Source: Aphanomyces cochlioides (lineage: Eukaryota > Oomycota > Saprolegniomycetes > Saprolegniales > Verrucalvaceae). From it: 64,000 nt of DNA. Made by a program: the position numbers and the translations under genes. Position 1 is the stretch's first letter, and each line of letters opens with the position of its first letter. The notes under the pieces are model-generated. The model did not search any database and had not been told where the DNA came from. It saw nothing but the letters and a program-made list of their open reading frames with translations. The stretch is from assembly GCA_019828595.1 (NCBI GenBank), contig JAHQRK010000008.1, forward strand, positions 558,001-622,000, read 5' to 3'. Below, in pieces: positions 42,612-53,338 of this stretch.

Positions 42612-43932
42612 TCGTGTCCTCCTTCTACTTGAGTAGATAAATATCCATTCTTGCCGTCGATCCCATGTCCATCGCGTGCGTTGATCAAATCCCCCAGAGA
42701 TTCCATGTTTCCCCCCGACATCCCCCTCTAACTTTTCAGCTTCAGCTGCCCAGGCGCAGCCTCTCGGTCATGGTCACCATTATGTTTCCCCTCGACGCCC
42801 CTCGAACTTTTGAGCTTCAGCTGCAAGTGACGATCATAGCCAACATTGCAACAACCTCTGCATGAGCAGCATCAAGTAACAAGGGCAAGTGGGGGAATCG
42901 CTTTGCCGGCATTCGTCGATGCTTGACGCTCGAGTCTGTAGTGTGAGGGCAATACCATGGATTGCAATAGTATTGCAATACTTGCAATATCGCTGTGCAA
43001 TGCAATCTTCAAGACTGCAAACTCACTGATGTATTGCAATGCCTACTACAATGTCGGTCGATATGAACATCATAGCCATTGCAATAGTATTGTAGATCTT
43101 GGGGCGATCCTCTCGTGGAGAACTAGACGTTCAACAGGGGCCGAGGACTGTTTAGCCGTCAGTGTAGACCTCTTCCTCCATCAAGACAGCCCCTCCATAC
43201 ATCCCAGGGCTTCATATCTCAGCTCGAACGACAACTTCCTTCGTCCCGTTCTTTGGCAGTATGTAATGCCTTGCATTGAACGGTCTCAAGCCTCGACAGT
43301 CGTTTGTCGATTGTTTATGGCAACGCATCGACAACGCCATGCGTTCTGGAGCCGCCATGATCGAGGCAACAAACTTTGGATGTTCCTCGCTAGTAACATC
43401 CACGCAATGGTCCTGGTCTCAGCCTCCAAGGGGGGGGAGAGCCACCCAAGCTGGACTTAGCGCTCCCTTCAGCTCAACGTGGAGCTCTCTCGTCCCTTGA
43501 TCTCATAGAAGGCAGAGCGTCTCCCTTGGCATTGCAACGCCTCCACGTCTAGCGCGTGCTGTCATTTTCTTCCGCGTATATGTTGCAGCCCACATGGAGT
43601 TCCAATCACATGCAGATGGCGTTACAGCCATACAGTCGATCCCGCTTTCCACGCTGTTTGTCGTATCGTTCGAGCCGCCAAGTGAGCGTCTTGCAGTGTG
43701 TTTTACCTCGGCATGGCCAGTGTCGATCACGTCCTTGACGTTTCTAGCCATTGATCTCTCTCATGTGGTGCAAACCACGCAAGAAATCGACCCGAACGAC
43801 CAATTTGTCGACCATTACGCTACAAAAACTAGTCGGGGAGAGCCGACTCTATCGCGTCTGGTCTTCTTCTACGGCAGCGACGAGGCCATTCGATCGCAAG
43901 ACAAGCGTCCCCTCATTATCCTTTCCACGAGG
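42612..43932. other. intergenic with further ATTGCAAT repeats
   Basis: Copies at 42961-42978 and 43075-43100; the latter shares 26 identical bases with 41148-41173. The frame of the lyase below is open upstream from 43594, but that part (MEFQSHADGVTAIQSIP and on) is not recognisable and is probably not translated. Confidence 0.5.
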
Positions 43933-45741
43933 ATGAGAGGAAGTGTGTTCGTAAGCGCGACGTTGGCGCTTCTCGCGCTCGTCGTCAGTGTCGCTGGGTA
44001 ATCCTTTGGCTATTCCACGAGCTCTGACGGCAAGAAATGGGTCATCAACACTGGCAAGGGCCTCACGGTCACGATGGTCCGATCGTCGTGCGACATCGTC
44101 TCGCTCAAGTACAACAACCAAGAGCTCCAGTACAAGAAGAAATACACGCATGTCAACTCTGGCCTCGGCTCCGTCACGAGCACGATTGCCTCGCCAAGCG
44201 TCGACGCCACCAAGACGATCCAAATCACATGCTCCAAGACGGGCTTGACGCAATATTACGTCTTCCGCGCCAACGAGAACGCCATCTACTTGGGCACGTA
44301 CCACACGACGGCGTTGGCGCTCGGGGAACTCCGTTTCCTCGCCCGCTTGGACCGCACGACCGTCAAATCTGGCATCCCCGAGGCGACGCTGGACGACACG
44401 AACCGCGCGATTGAAGCCACGGACGTCTACGCGACGGCCAAGAACGTCACGCGGTCCAAGTTCTTCTCGACCGTGCCGTTCAAGGACGACGAGATCCACG
44501 GCGTGTATGGCCCCAAGGCCGGCGTCTACTTCGTCATGTCGGACCGCGCCTACGAGACTTCCATCGGTGGCCCTTTCTTCAAAGATATCAACAATCAATG
44601 CACGACCGCCAACGAGCTCAGCTTCTACATGAACTCGGACCACACGCGAACTGAAGAGTACCGCTACGGCTTCCATGGGCCATACGCTCTGGTTTTCACG
44701 GACGGCGCGGCGCCGACATCGACGTCCGTCGTCAACTTTACATTCTTCCAGAAGCTCCAACTGCAAGGATTTGTCCCCGACAGCCAGCGCGGCCGCGTCC
44801 AAGGCACGATCACCGACGTAAAGAAAGTCTTGGCGACGTCCAACGTCGTCGTTGGATTCAAGAACGCCGACGCCCAGTACTGGACGCAGATTGCAGCGGG
44901 GGCCAAGCTGTCGTTCCAGTCGCCGCTCATGAAACCAGGGCAGTACACGCTCACGGTGTACAAGAAGCAGCTCGCGGTCGGCACCGCGACGGTCGTCGTC
45001 TCGGCGGCGAAAACCACCGCGTCCGACGTGACGGTGGCCAACCCCCACGACAAGACTCCTCTGTGGAGCGTCGGGGAATGGGATGGAACGCCTGATGGCT
45101 TTTTAAACGCCGACAAGATCCACAAGATGCACCCCAGTGATGCTCACATGGCCCCCTTCAAGCCCGTGATGTTGATCGTCGGCAAGAGCGCCGTGGGGGA
45201 GTTTCCCCTCGCGCTGTTCCGCGGCGTGAACGATCCCGTCGTCATTAGCTTTGAGCTGACAAGCCAGCAAGCTGCTCAAGGCCGCACGTTTCAAATCGGC
45301 GTCACGCTTGCCAAGAACAACGCGAGGCCAACGATCCGCGTCAATGACAAGTGGAATGGCCCCGTCTTGGCCACGTATGCCGCCAAGAGTCGAGGGGATA
45401 CACGTGGCGTCACGACGGGCAACTATTTCCTCTACAGCTACGCGATCCCAGCGTCCGCGTTGGTTGCAGGGACCAACAAGATCGCCGTGGGTATTGCGAG
45501 CGGCAATACGGATGGCCCAGAGCCGTTCCTCCACGGCGGCGAAATGGACGTAATCGTTCCCACCAAGCCTGAAAACCAGCTCGAGCAGTTGGCCGACTCA
45601 ACGAGTTTTGAAATCGTCGTCGATGGAACGGCATCTCTGCCCAAAGACAAGAGCCCTCTCGACGTGTCGCCGCCCGGTGTAACTTCAGGAACTGACGTGG
45701 CGCAAGCTATAGCGTCAGGATTCGTCAACGCCTTCGACTGA
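43933..45741 (+). pseudogene. rhamnogalacturonan lyase (PL4-like) with an in-frame stop after the signal peptide
   Basis: An ATG at 43933 starts a 22-residue signal peptide (MRGSVFVSATLALLALVVSV). TAA at 43999-44001 follows at once, and the same frame continues with the start of the mature enzyme (SFGYSTSSDGKKWVINTG) and about 500 residues of PL4-type lyase: SSCDIVSLKYNNQELQ, a catalytic beta-sandwich region with YYVF, then carbohydrate-binding-like parts (EWDGTPDGFLN, GNYFLYSYAIPASAL) up to FLHGGEMDVI. No in-phase GT-AG intron removes the stop without deleting conserved sequence. The last about 65 codons after DVI are the antisense of an elicitin copy, so the native C-terminus was replaced. 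The enzyme would cut pectin RG-I; this copy can make it only by readthrough or from the internal ATG at 44074 without a leader. Confidence 0.75.
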
Positions 45742-45860
45742 ATGAGCTCAACGGCGTCTGTACACCTTTGAATCGCAATGGGATCTCGCACTTGGGCGAC
45801 AATCGCCGCCGCGGACACAAAAAAGCTCGAGCGACAAGGAAGAGCGCTGTCCACGGAATG
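45545..45860 (-). pseudogene. truncated elicitin-like copy overlapping the lyase 3' end
   Basis: The minus strand reads IQRCTDAVELIQSKALTNPD and SVPEVTPGGDTSRGLLSLGRD...NCSSWFSGLVGTITSIS, a close copy of the elicitin-like gene at 46057-46692. The initiator codon is lost, a frameshift separates the leader (TALFLVARAFL) from the mature part, and the copy ends where lyase sequence begins, so it lacks its fourth cysteine, Thr-rich stalk and GPI signal. It is a direct (tandem) partial duplication. Confidence 0.85.
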
Positions 45861-46056
45861 GCAAAATCCAAACTGAACCAGAGCTCCATCAATCTCAGTG
45901 TAGATTCAACCGATTCGAGTTGTTCCAAGTTCAGTGGCGGCGCCAAGTCGAAGCTTCGAAAACCCACCGGCCCATGAAACTTTCCACCGACGCTACCATG
46001 GAGGACCATGCGAATCGAGGACGAGTAGATAAAGTTGCTGATTGATGGAAGGTTTA

Positions 46057-46692
46057 TCATAGAAATGCGGCGACGATGACGAGCGCAGCGCTTGCCACGA
46101 TGGTGGTTGATGCGGCGCTGATGGTCTTTGGTGTCGTCGTGCTTTTCGTCGCGGCTGCCGTCGTCGTTGGCTGCGTTGTCGTCTTGGAAGAAGTGGAGCT
46201 TGTAGTTGTTGGCGCTGCCGTTGTCGCGCTGGTTGTCGTGGGTGTAGTCGTCGTCGCCGACGACAACGCAGTGCCCGTGCCAGTGTTGGCCGCGGCGAGG
46301 AAGGCGGTAAAGGTCGCGTTGTACTTGGCCGTGTTGAGCGTCGACGTGCCGTAAGTAAAGTCGCAAGCAGGCGAGATGGACACAATCGTGCTGGCCATGC
46401 TGGAATACCACGACGCGCAATCGGTCGACGCGACGAGTTTCGAGATCGTGGCGGCTGGAATGGCGTCTTTGCCCAGAGACGACAATCCCTTGGACGTATC
46501 GCCGCCGGCGGCGACTTCAGGAACGGACTTGGCGCAAGTCACAGCGGCAGGATTCGCCAGCGCCTTGGATTGAATGAGCTGGACCGAGTTGGTACACGTT
46601 TGAATCGCATTGGGATCTGCGCGCTGCGCGATGCTCGCTTCGACAGCAGCCAAAAGCGCATGGGCGACAAGGAAGAGCGTTGCCAACTGCAT
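46057..46692 (-). CDS. elicitin-like GPI-anchored protein
   Basis: 211 residues from the ATG at 46692, chosen because it gives a signal peptide (MQLATLFLVAHALLAAVEAS); the frame is open upstream without leader-like sequence. One elicitin-like domain (about 24-112) with four cysteines (33, 53, 92, 110), two fewer than canonical elicitins, then a Thr/Ser-rich stalk (about 140-190) and a C-terminal hydrophobic segment for a GPI anchor. Surface location is inferred. Likely roles are sterol binding or wall/adhesion functions of the elicitin-like group. It is the parent of the truncated copy just downstream. Confidence 0.85.
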   Translation of the reverse strand: MQLATLFLVAHALLAAVEASIAQRADPNAIQTCTNSVQLIQSKALANPAAVTCAKSVPEVAAGGDTSKGLSSLGKDAIPAATISKLVASTDCASWYSSMASTIVSISPACDFTYGTSTLNTAKYNATFTAFLAAANTGTGTALSSATTTTPTTTSATTAAPTTTSSTSSKTTTQPTTTAAATKSTTTPKTISAASTTIVASAALVIVAAFL

Positions 46693-47182
46693 GATGAAAT
46701 CCAAAGTGAGAGATGGAATTGACTTGATGGCAACATTACATCGGTCGAGAATGTATCTGTATCCGCATCCAACCGTGACAGCCACGGTGTTACCTTCGAA
46801 ATCGAACACGACGACGACGGTGTTCCAAGTTGCTTGGCACTGAGAGCGCTTGGTTTTTTGATCCAGCTGTCGAGAAAGATGCCACGAACGCCGTGACTCC
46901 CTTGCTTTTGTCATCCGCCACGCCATCGCTGGATTTCACATCAATCATGAGCTCCTTGTCGATGAATTTAGGCACGACAACGAACACCACGGAGCGAAGC
47001 AACGTACTATTAACGAGCTTAGCGTTGGGTTCCACGAGTCTTTTAGTTGAGTCTGCGTTTGCTCCATCAGTGGGCAGCCACAAGAGCTTCAGCGTCGACA
47101 TCCCATGGCTCAAATACTTTGCCGACTCGTGCGGCGAGACGCTTCATGTTGTCTTGCGTCGGGTCCATGCCATACGTCGCGA

Positions 47183-48726
47183 TCAACTCGACTTGGCGAG
47201 TATCTCCGCATCCAACTTGCGCAGCGCTGGAATTGCTCGCATCACTTGCGCCAAATCAATCCAGAGAAGCTTTCCATCGTGGACAATCACGTTCGGCACG
47301 CGTGGATCTCCATGGACCAAGTCGATGCGATGGAGCTGCCACAGTAAATCAAAGAGGTTGGCAACGTCGGATCGACTTTTTGGGTGTCGTAGCGCTTTCC
47401 CAACGGGAAACAAGAGCAACGCGGCGCCGCCAGGGAGCTCTGGGCTTTCTTTAAAGCCTCTGCTTCTCGTTGGAGCATCCCAACGCCGTCGTCTTGGACA
47501 AGTTTCAACGCAAACAGCTCTCTATCCTTGGCCACCTTGAAGACGCGACCAGAAGCGCCGCGGCCGAGATATGCGCCGTGCTCGAGGCCAAGTTTGAACG
47601 AAGCGCATGCGTCTTTGAGCGTCGTGACCCAATTTGGCCAGTTTGACGCAATAAACTTGTCAAACCACGCTTTCGAGCCGCGATCCACCCAATTTGCTCT
47701 TTCAACTCTCAAAGTCGTCTTGTGGCTCTCAATCACCCAAATCGAGCGCCAATCAAATAGCACCGCGCATGTTGATCCATCGGCGTCAAGAAGCTCCAAG
47801 TTGCTCACGACTTGGCCAAAGCCAGCGCTTGAAATCCTGAGCTCTCTCTCAAAGACTAGCACGCAGTCGAGGCAATCGGTCTCGGCCGCGCGGCCAAATT
47901 GAAAAAACGGCGGACTTCCATCCACGCCGCTATCCTTGGCTGAAACATCTCCAAGTAGGATGCAAAGCCAACGGGATTCATGGCGCGCGGCAGCCATTCA
48001 TAGCTTTCTTCGCCCTGGAAGAACGTCATGCCGTACTTGGCCAGCACGGAATTCAAATATGGCGTCACAAAGGCGTCCAGCGCGTCTTCCATGGCATTCA
48101 CCTCCGCTTGGAACGACACATCCGTTCTTCTTGAGCCTCGCAAACTCGTCTTGGCCCAATGCTTCCTTCGTGCGCTTCGTGCGGCGCTGCTTGTGGCGTA
48201 GATTGGCTTGGAACTCGTCGACTTTGGCTTCAAATTGTCCAAGTTTGCGACGCAAAGTCGCTTGAAACTCCTGCAATTGAATGAGGAATGGTGTCGCCAC
48301 GACGCCAGGAACGACCACTAGCACGTGGACATGGCCATCATGTGGCTCAAAATCCACGCCAAAGAGCGTCGAGTCGTTGATTGACTGCGATCAATCCATT
48401 GCGAGGAATCGTGGCAGGTTTCCATCAAGCGCCACAGCTTGGACGCACGCATTGATCAACCATGTCCCGCCCATCTTTGCAAGATAGAGCTTCAACTCCT
48501 CAGCGCCGCATGGGATTCTGTTGGCGCTCTCCATTTTGATCGCCTTTTTGAGATCCTGGACGGTCTTGTCCGCCGCAATGTCGATGGAGAATGGCGTTCC
48601 ACCACTGCCAACCACGACGCACGACAATCTCGGCGTGTTTCCAACTGACGACTGCGACGAGGACACCACATCGTTCCCTACGGCATGATGCATTTCGATG
48701 GGACGATGTGAATTGACAGACGCCAT
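47183..48726 (-). pseudogene. CRN (Crinkler) effector with protein-kinase domain, multiply broken
   Basis: From the ATG at 48726 the header has LYLAK at residues 80-84 in AEELKLYLAKMGGTW, then an in-frame TGA at 48391-48393 just before the strand that ends CRN headers (HVHVLVVVPG). Continuing, homology shifts frame near 48130, near 47930 and near 47430. The C-terminal part is a CRN-type kinase: glycine loop LGRGASGRVFK, a Lys in LFALKLV, HGDPRVPN in place of HRDxxxxN, and LLWIDL in place of DFG. The sequence between 47182 and 46790 may be its former 3' part. At least four lesions make translation of a full protein impossible. It lies 116 bp downstream of a prolyl hydroxylase gene on the same strand. 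Confidence 0.8.
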
Positions 48727-48841
48727 GATGCGAGATACAAGCCATGTCGATGCCGCCAGAAACTCGGTGAAAATGCGTCGGGAGCTTGGAGCTCGTCGAA
48801 GGGAGCGAGCGAGTGAACGACGACAGTGTGGATTCACACGC

Positions 48842-50426
48842 TTAGAACGGTTTGTTCCAGATCCACTTGTTGCCAGAGTACTTGATGCCTTCGAGGACAG
48901 GACAGCCGCCATGGAGACTGTACTCGTCGCCACGGCCACTCGGGAGCATGCTATAAAAGACGATGACTTTGCGCTTCTTGGGCGTCGACAAGAGTCCTTT
49001 CGTGCAGTCGGTATAGTCGTACGGCTGCGGCTTGCCTCCCGCGCGGGGAAAGACCGTGTGACCGCCCTTGGCCACGTCCGACATGTACCAAAAGACAGTG
49101 ATCATGCGGTTCTTGTAGCCATGGTCCAAGCCCGCGACGACGTCAGGACTCTTGGTCAACTGGTCGATTGAGAAGTAGTCCAAGTGCGCGTCGTACTTTT
49201 GGTTGAGCTCGTAGCTACGGGAGAATGCTCCAGTCGATGAAACCTTAGAGTCTTACCGCAAGACTTGGACGTGTTCCTGATGACTCTTGTCGACTTTGAC
49301 GAGATCCGCGACACGTTGATCGAGCGCTTCGAGCTTGGGATGGCCTCGAGACGGCAAAAAGTACGTCGTGCTCGTGCGCCATTCCGTGGCGGGCTTGCCA
49401 ACGTCGTTGTCGTTGTGGGTCACGCCTACGTCGTCGTTGAACAAAGAGAAAGATGGAGAACGGACCGGAAGGAGCAAGATGGTCCATCGATAAGTCCAAG
49501 ATCAAGTCGATTTCATCGTCGTGGAGGAACTCGTTGATCGCAAAGACGAGCGGCGTCATCTCGAGCGTCTCCATTTCGATGGAGCCGAGTCCATGGAGGT
49601 TTTCAATCACGCGCTTGTGGCCGATGCGAATGCCTGGCCAGATGAATTGACCACCTTCCATGTAATAGACAATGCGATCTTGGAGCTGAGAGAGCGATGT
49701 AATGCGCGCGCCAGTCGGGGTGAAGAGACCCCAAGGCTGCTTGAATCGAATCTCGAGGTCGGTCTTGGGAGGACGCGGCACAGTCTTCGCCACCACGTCG
49801 TAGAAAGAGTTCCATTTCGCATCGACGTTGAAGGCAAAGCCGCCGCTAGCATTCTTCATCCCTTCAGTGTAGATAAAGCCTGCAAGCCTGGAAACACAAC
49901 GTGAGGTGGACAACCAAGGGAGAATCTACTTGTTGTCCTTGACCGCATGCACGCAAAAGACGTGGAAACCTTCGATGGGCTTGACCTCCGTCAAATGAGC
50001 AGCAGCGAGCGCATCGCAAGTCGCTCGGTCAAGGCCAGAGCCGTCTCCTTCCACTTGAATATCCTTGGCAACCAAAGATCGAGTCAAGAGTGGAGCAACG
50101 TGTTCGTCGTAGAGCGGCTTGACATGCTGATCGTAGAGAGGTTTCACATGCTGCTCGACAAGAGGAACAACGTGTTGGTCGTAGAGAGGTTTGACGTGCT
50201 GGTCGACCAAAGGAGCCACGTGTTCATTGTAGAGCGGCGTGACGTGTTGATCGACCAAGGGAGCAACATGTTGCGCGTACAGTGGAGCAACGTGCTGTTC
50301 GTAGAGAGGCGAGACGTGCTGCTGGACGAATGGAGCGACGTGTTCCTCATACGCCGGGTGCTTCTCCACCAAGTAGAAGCCCGCAATCGCAACGAGAGCG
50401 ACAAGGATAGCCGTCGCCTTGCCCAT
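48842..50426 (-). CDS. membrane-anchored prolyl 4-hydroxylase with octapeptide stalk (A)
   Basis: Exons (minus strand) 50426-49930, 49887-49466, 49425-49257, 49214-48842; introns 40-42 nt; 486 residues. Residues 5-20 form a signal anchor (AILVALVAIAGFYLVE). Residues 27-114 are eleven octapeptides of the form [EDQ]xHVxPL[YV], a rod-like stalk. A P4H-type Fe(II)/2-oxoglutarate dioxygenase domain follows, with iron ligands His373 and Asp375 (YDAHLDYF) and His464, and 2-oxoglutarate-binding Lys474 (SLHGGCPVLEGIK), plus the landmark FWYMSDVAKGGHTVFP. A type II topology in ER or Golgi lumen, with proline hydroxylation of secreted proteins, follows from the family. The last exon ends WIWNKPF. The stalk is not known to me in other P4Hs. 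Confidence 0.88.
50085..50348 (-). repeat. 24-bp minisatellite coding 11 HVxPL octapeptides
   Basis: Eleven in-frame 24-bp units inside exon 1 of the hydroxylase above, from residue 27 to 114. Units alternate between endings LY and LV, as if a 48-bp pair was the copying unit. Confidence 0.9.
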
Positions 50427-51262
50427 GATGACAATCCCAGAATGGCCAAGTGGACATTCCTCGGTTGGACAACGACTGTGTAATGCATGATATCCTGCGG
50501 GCTGGACCCGGTTGTCACATTGAAGGTGAAAAGCAAGCTTCCTGCACACTGCAGCGGCTTACACATGACGAAAATCGCATTGGAAATGGAGCTCTCTCAG
50601 TGGATGTGGAAGACGCTCTGCAGGCCGTGGAATAACGTGGCATTGGCGGGAGATTCCGTCGGGAGACGGCGTTCCATCCCGTAGAGACGTGCGTGTGCGG
50701 CTGTCGTGATATAAAAGATACGCAAAATTAGACGGGTCGACAGAAATTTACCTGATTTTAATGACATTTTGTCAATATATTATACAAATAGTGACCATTT
50801 TTCATCCAAATGTCTTTGAAATTTTAGTGACAAATCAAAAAAGCTCTTAAAATCAGGTACATTGAAAATTTGCTAGTGGCAATACAAAGATCAAATGGAA
50901 ATGCACTGCAAAGGGAAAACTCCAGGACTGGACTTCATGCTTAGAATTCCAGTCTTCTCTACACCTGCAAGCGTAGCAGTATATATGTCAAATGAATTGT
51001 ACACAAGAAAGCAGTTGCTGCATTCCTCGTGCTTTCAATCCGGTCTTTTCACGTTGCTACACGGATCAATCATCAAATACCTTGTTTGAACGACTATAAA
51101 TTAGTGACATTTTTTGTACTATATAATTATAAAGATAAATGTCGTTAAAGTAAGTAATGACATAAAATTAATGTCATTAAATCAAGGTAATGATTCATAT
51201 CTTAAAATTTGTATTGTATACATTAATTATATCAAGAAAGGTCATATCAAACCCGAAACAAG
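50427..51262. other. divergent promoter region of the two hydroxylases
   Basis: About 830 bp, AT-rich at 50730-51240, between two head-to-head paralogous genes, so probably a shared regulatory region. No coding content recognised. Confidence 0.55.
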
Positions 51263-52711
51263 ATGGCATCGTGGTCACTCCACGGCGCGGTCGTTCTCGT
51301 CGCTATCGCTGCATTTGCAGCGTTTGACCTCATCACAGAGCATCCTCTCTATGGGAAACACGTCGCCCCGCTCGTTACGCCATTGTACGCTCAGCACATC
51401 GCGCCGTTGGTCGACAATCACGTCGTTCCTCTCGTTGAAACTTGGTGGCCTCGTCCTGACAACGCAACTTTGTATGGATTAGCCGTGCCACTGGACGTTC
51501 CAATGGATCTGTCAGAATGTAGAGCGCGGGCTGGTTCACATCTAACAGACGTGATGCCCATCGTGGGTTTCCACGTCGTGTGTCTGGACAAACAACCCAA
51601 CAAGTGCAACCCTTTGGCTCTGGCGTTTCTCACTCGCATTATCTAGGCTTGTCGGTGCCGTATTTAAAGAAGGAATGAGTACTGGAGAGCCTGCTCCATT
51701 CATCTCTGCGCTTGATATGGGCTCTTTTTGTCGAGAAATTGAATTGAAAGCGGAGATTCCAGGTCCGAAGGACAAAATTGCCGTCAAATATCAACAGCCA
51801 TGGGCATTTTTCACCCCCGACGGCAACCGCTTGACCAAATTGAGCCAATTCAATGCATCGACTCCTGTCGTTTATGTTTTTGAAGGAGGGCAGTTCATTT
51901 GGCCAGGTAGAGATCTTCCCTCGGTCTCTGGCAAGCTGAATTTGCGTAGGTATTCGCATTGGCCACAAGCGCGTCGTGCGGAACCTCCATGGACTTGGCG
52001 ACGTGACGATGGAGACGCTAGAAATGACTCCTCTGGTGTTTTCCGTTGAAGAATTCCTCCGCGACGACGAAATCGACGTCGTGTTGGATCTTTCTCTCGA
52101 GCATTTAGCCCCTTCAGGTCTGTGAGTTTCCATGGTGATGACGGTTTTTAACTTTGGCAGGCGTCACCCTCCACGACGGCGATGAAGGCAAGCCTGCCAC
52201 CGAGTGGCGAACAAGCACCACGTACTGGCTGTCGTCTTCGAGGCATTCGTTGGTCCAAGGCATCGATCAGCGCGTGCAAGACCTTGTCAAAGTCGACAAG
52301 AGTCATCAAGAAGACGTCCAAGTACTCCGGTATGAAGAAACTCAAAAGTATGACCACCACACCGACTACTTTCCGGTCGAGAGCCATCAAAACAACCCAG
52401 CGCTTGTGGAAAGACTCCATCATGGCTTCAAGAACCGCATGATTACAGTCTTTTGGTACATGTCGGATATTGCGAAAGGCGGCCACACGATCTTTCCACG
52501 GGCGGGAGGAAAGCAAGAACCAGCATCAATGAAGGATTGCACTGTCGGGCTCAAAGTCGCCCCCAAGAAACGCAAAGTGATCATCTTTTACAGCATGTTT
52601 GCCAACGGACAAGGCGACAAGAGGAGTCTCCACGGCGGATGTCCCGTCGAAGATGGCGTGAAATACTCCGGCAACAAGTGGGTCTGGAATAAACCTCGCA
52701 ATGAAGATTAG
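51263..52711 (+). CDS. membrane-anchored prolyl 4-hydroxylase with short stalk (B)
   Basis: Exons 51263-51603, 51647-51906, 51950-52117, 52161-52711; introns 43 nt each; 439 residues. Signal anchor at residues about 9-22 (VVLVAIAAFAAFDLI). The stalk is short: KHVAPLV, TPLYAQHIAPLV, NHVVPLV, about three units against eleven in copy A. The catalytic domain keeps His323 and Asp325 (DHHTDYF), His414 and Lys424 (SLHGGCPVEDGVK), with FWYMSDIAKGGHTIFP. Copy B has an intron after the WPG codon that A lacks, and lacks the one that A has before YELNQ. It is head-to-head with A, an inverted gene duplication. Specialised substrates could be the reason for two copies. Confidence 0.88.
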
Positions 52712-53338
52712 CGTGTTTCGTTGCCAAAAATGCCATGAAGAGAGTTTGCAATGCACTCGATTGTGCCGTGGAATGGTTCCAATTTGCGAACGCTCTCGAT
52801 GGTCTACAGCTCAAAATCTCACACACTTGAAATGTCATCTCGCTCGCGAATTCCAGTTGAAAATGGACGTTGTGGTCAAACCCGCATCTTACTTTGCGGA
52901 GATGTCGAAACCTGTTGCCAAGACGGTTTGGCTGCCACTTGACTGTCCTCCATGGAGAATTGCGTGGAAAATTCAACGGGGGGAAGATGGGGGGGAGGTG
53001 GGGAAGATGATCTACACGTTATGATCAACGATATAAACAACGCAGTGCTTTAGACTGCACTGGAATGCTACAGCGAGATGGATTATACTGGAATGCCACA
53101 GCGAGACCGAAAATCCATGCATTTCCATCACGAAAGACTCTAGCCTCATGGCCCTCGCCTTGACGGGGACACAATCAATATATTGCATAAATATATTGAT
53201 TGGGTCTAAAATATATTTTTAACATGCATTAGTTTATACAGTATATACCGGGTGTTTAGTTCACATACCGGGTCTTTGGAGGGTCTATGATACCAGTATA
53301 ACTTTAAACAGGTTGTCTGATTGCAGTTCCAACATTCC
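52712..53338. other. intergenic with G-rich run
   Basis: A cluster of G runs at about 52978-53004 could form a G-quadruplex; an AT-rich block with repeats of AATATATT lies at 53177-53220. No gene seen. Confidence 0.5.

Noticed and set aside
43998..44057. Possible intron removing the stop after the lyase signal peptide
   Set aside because: A GTAATC donor exists at 43998, but the nearby AG sites are out of phase or would remove conserved mature-enzyme residues.
43849..45048. 399-codon minus-strand open frame
   Set aside because: It is the antisense of the lyase gene; its composition (Arg/Val/Glu runs) is what GC-biased third positions give on the opposite strand, and no domain is visible.
50085..50348. 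CRISPR-like array
   Set aside because: The regular units are in-frame codons of the octapeptide stalk with no unique spacers; this is a eukaryotic coding minisatellite.
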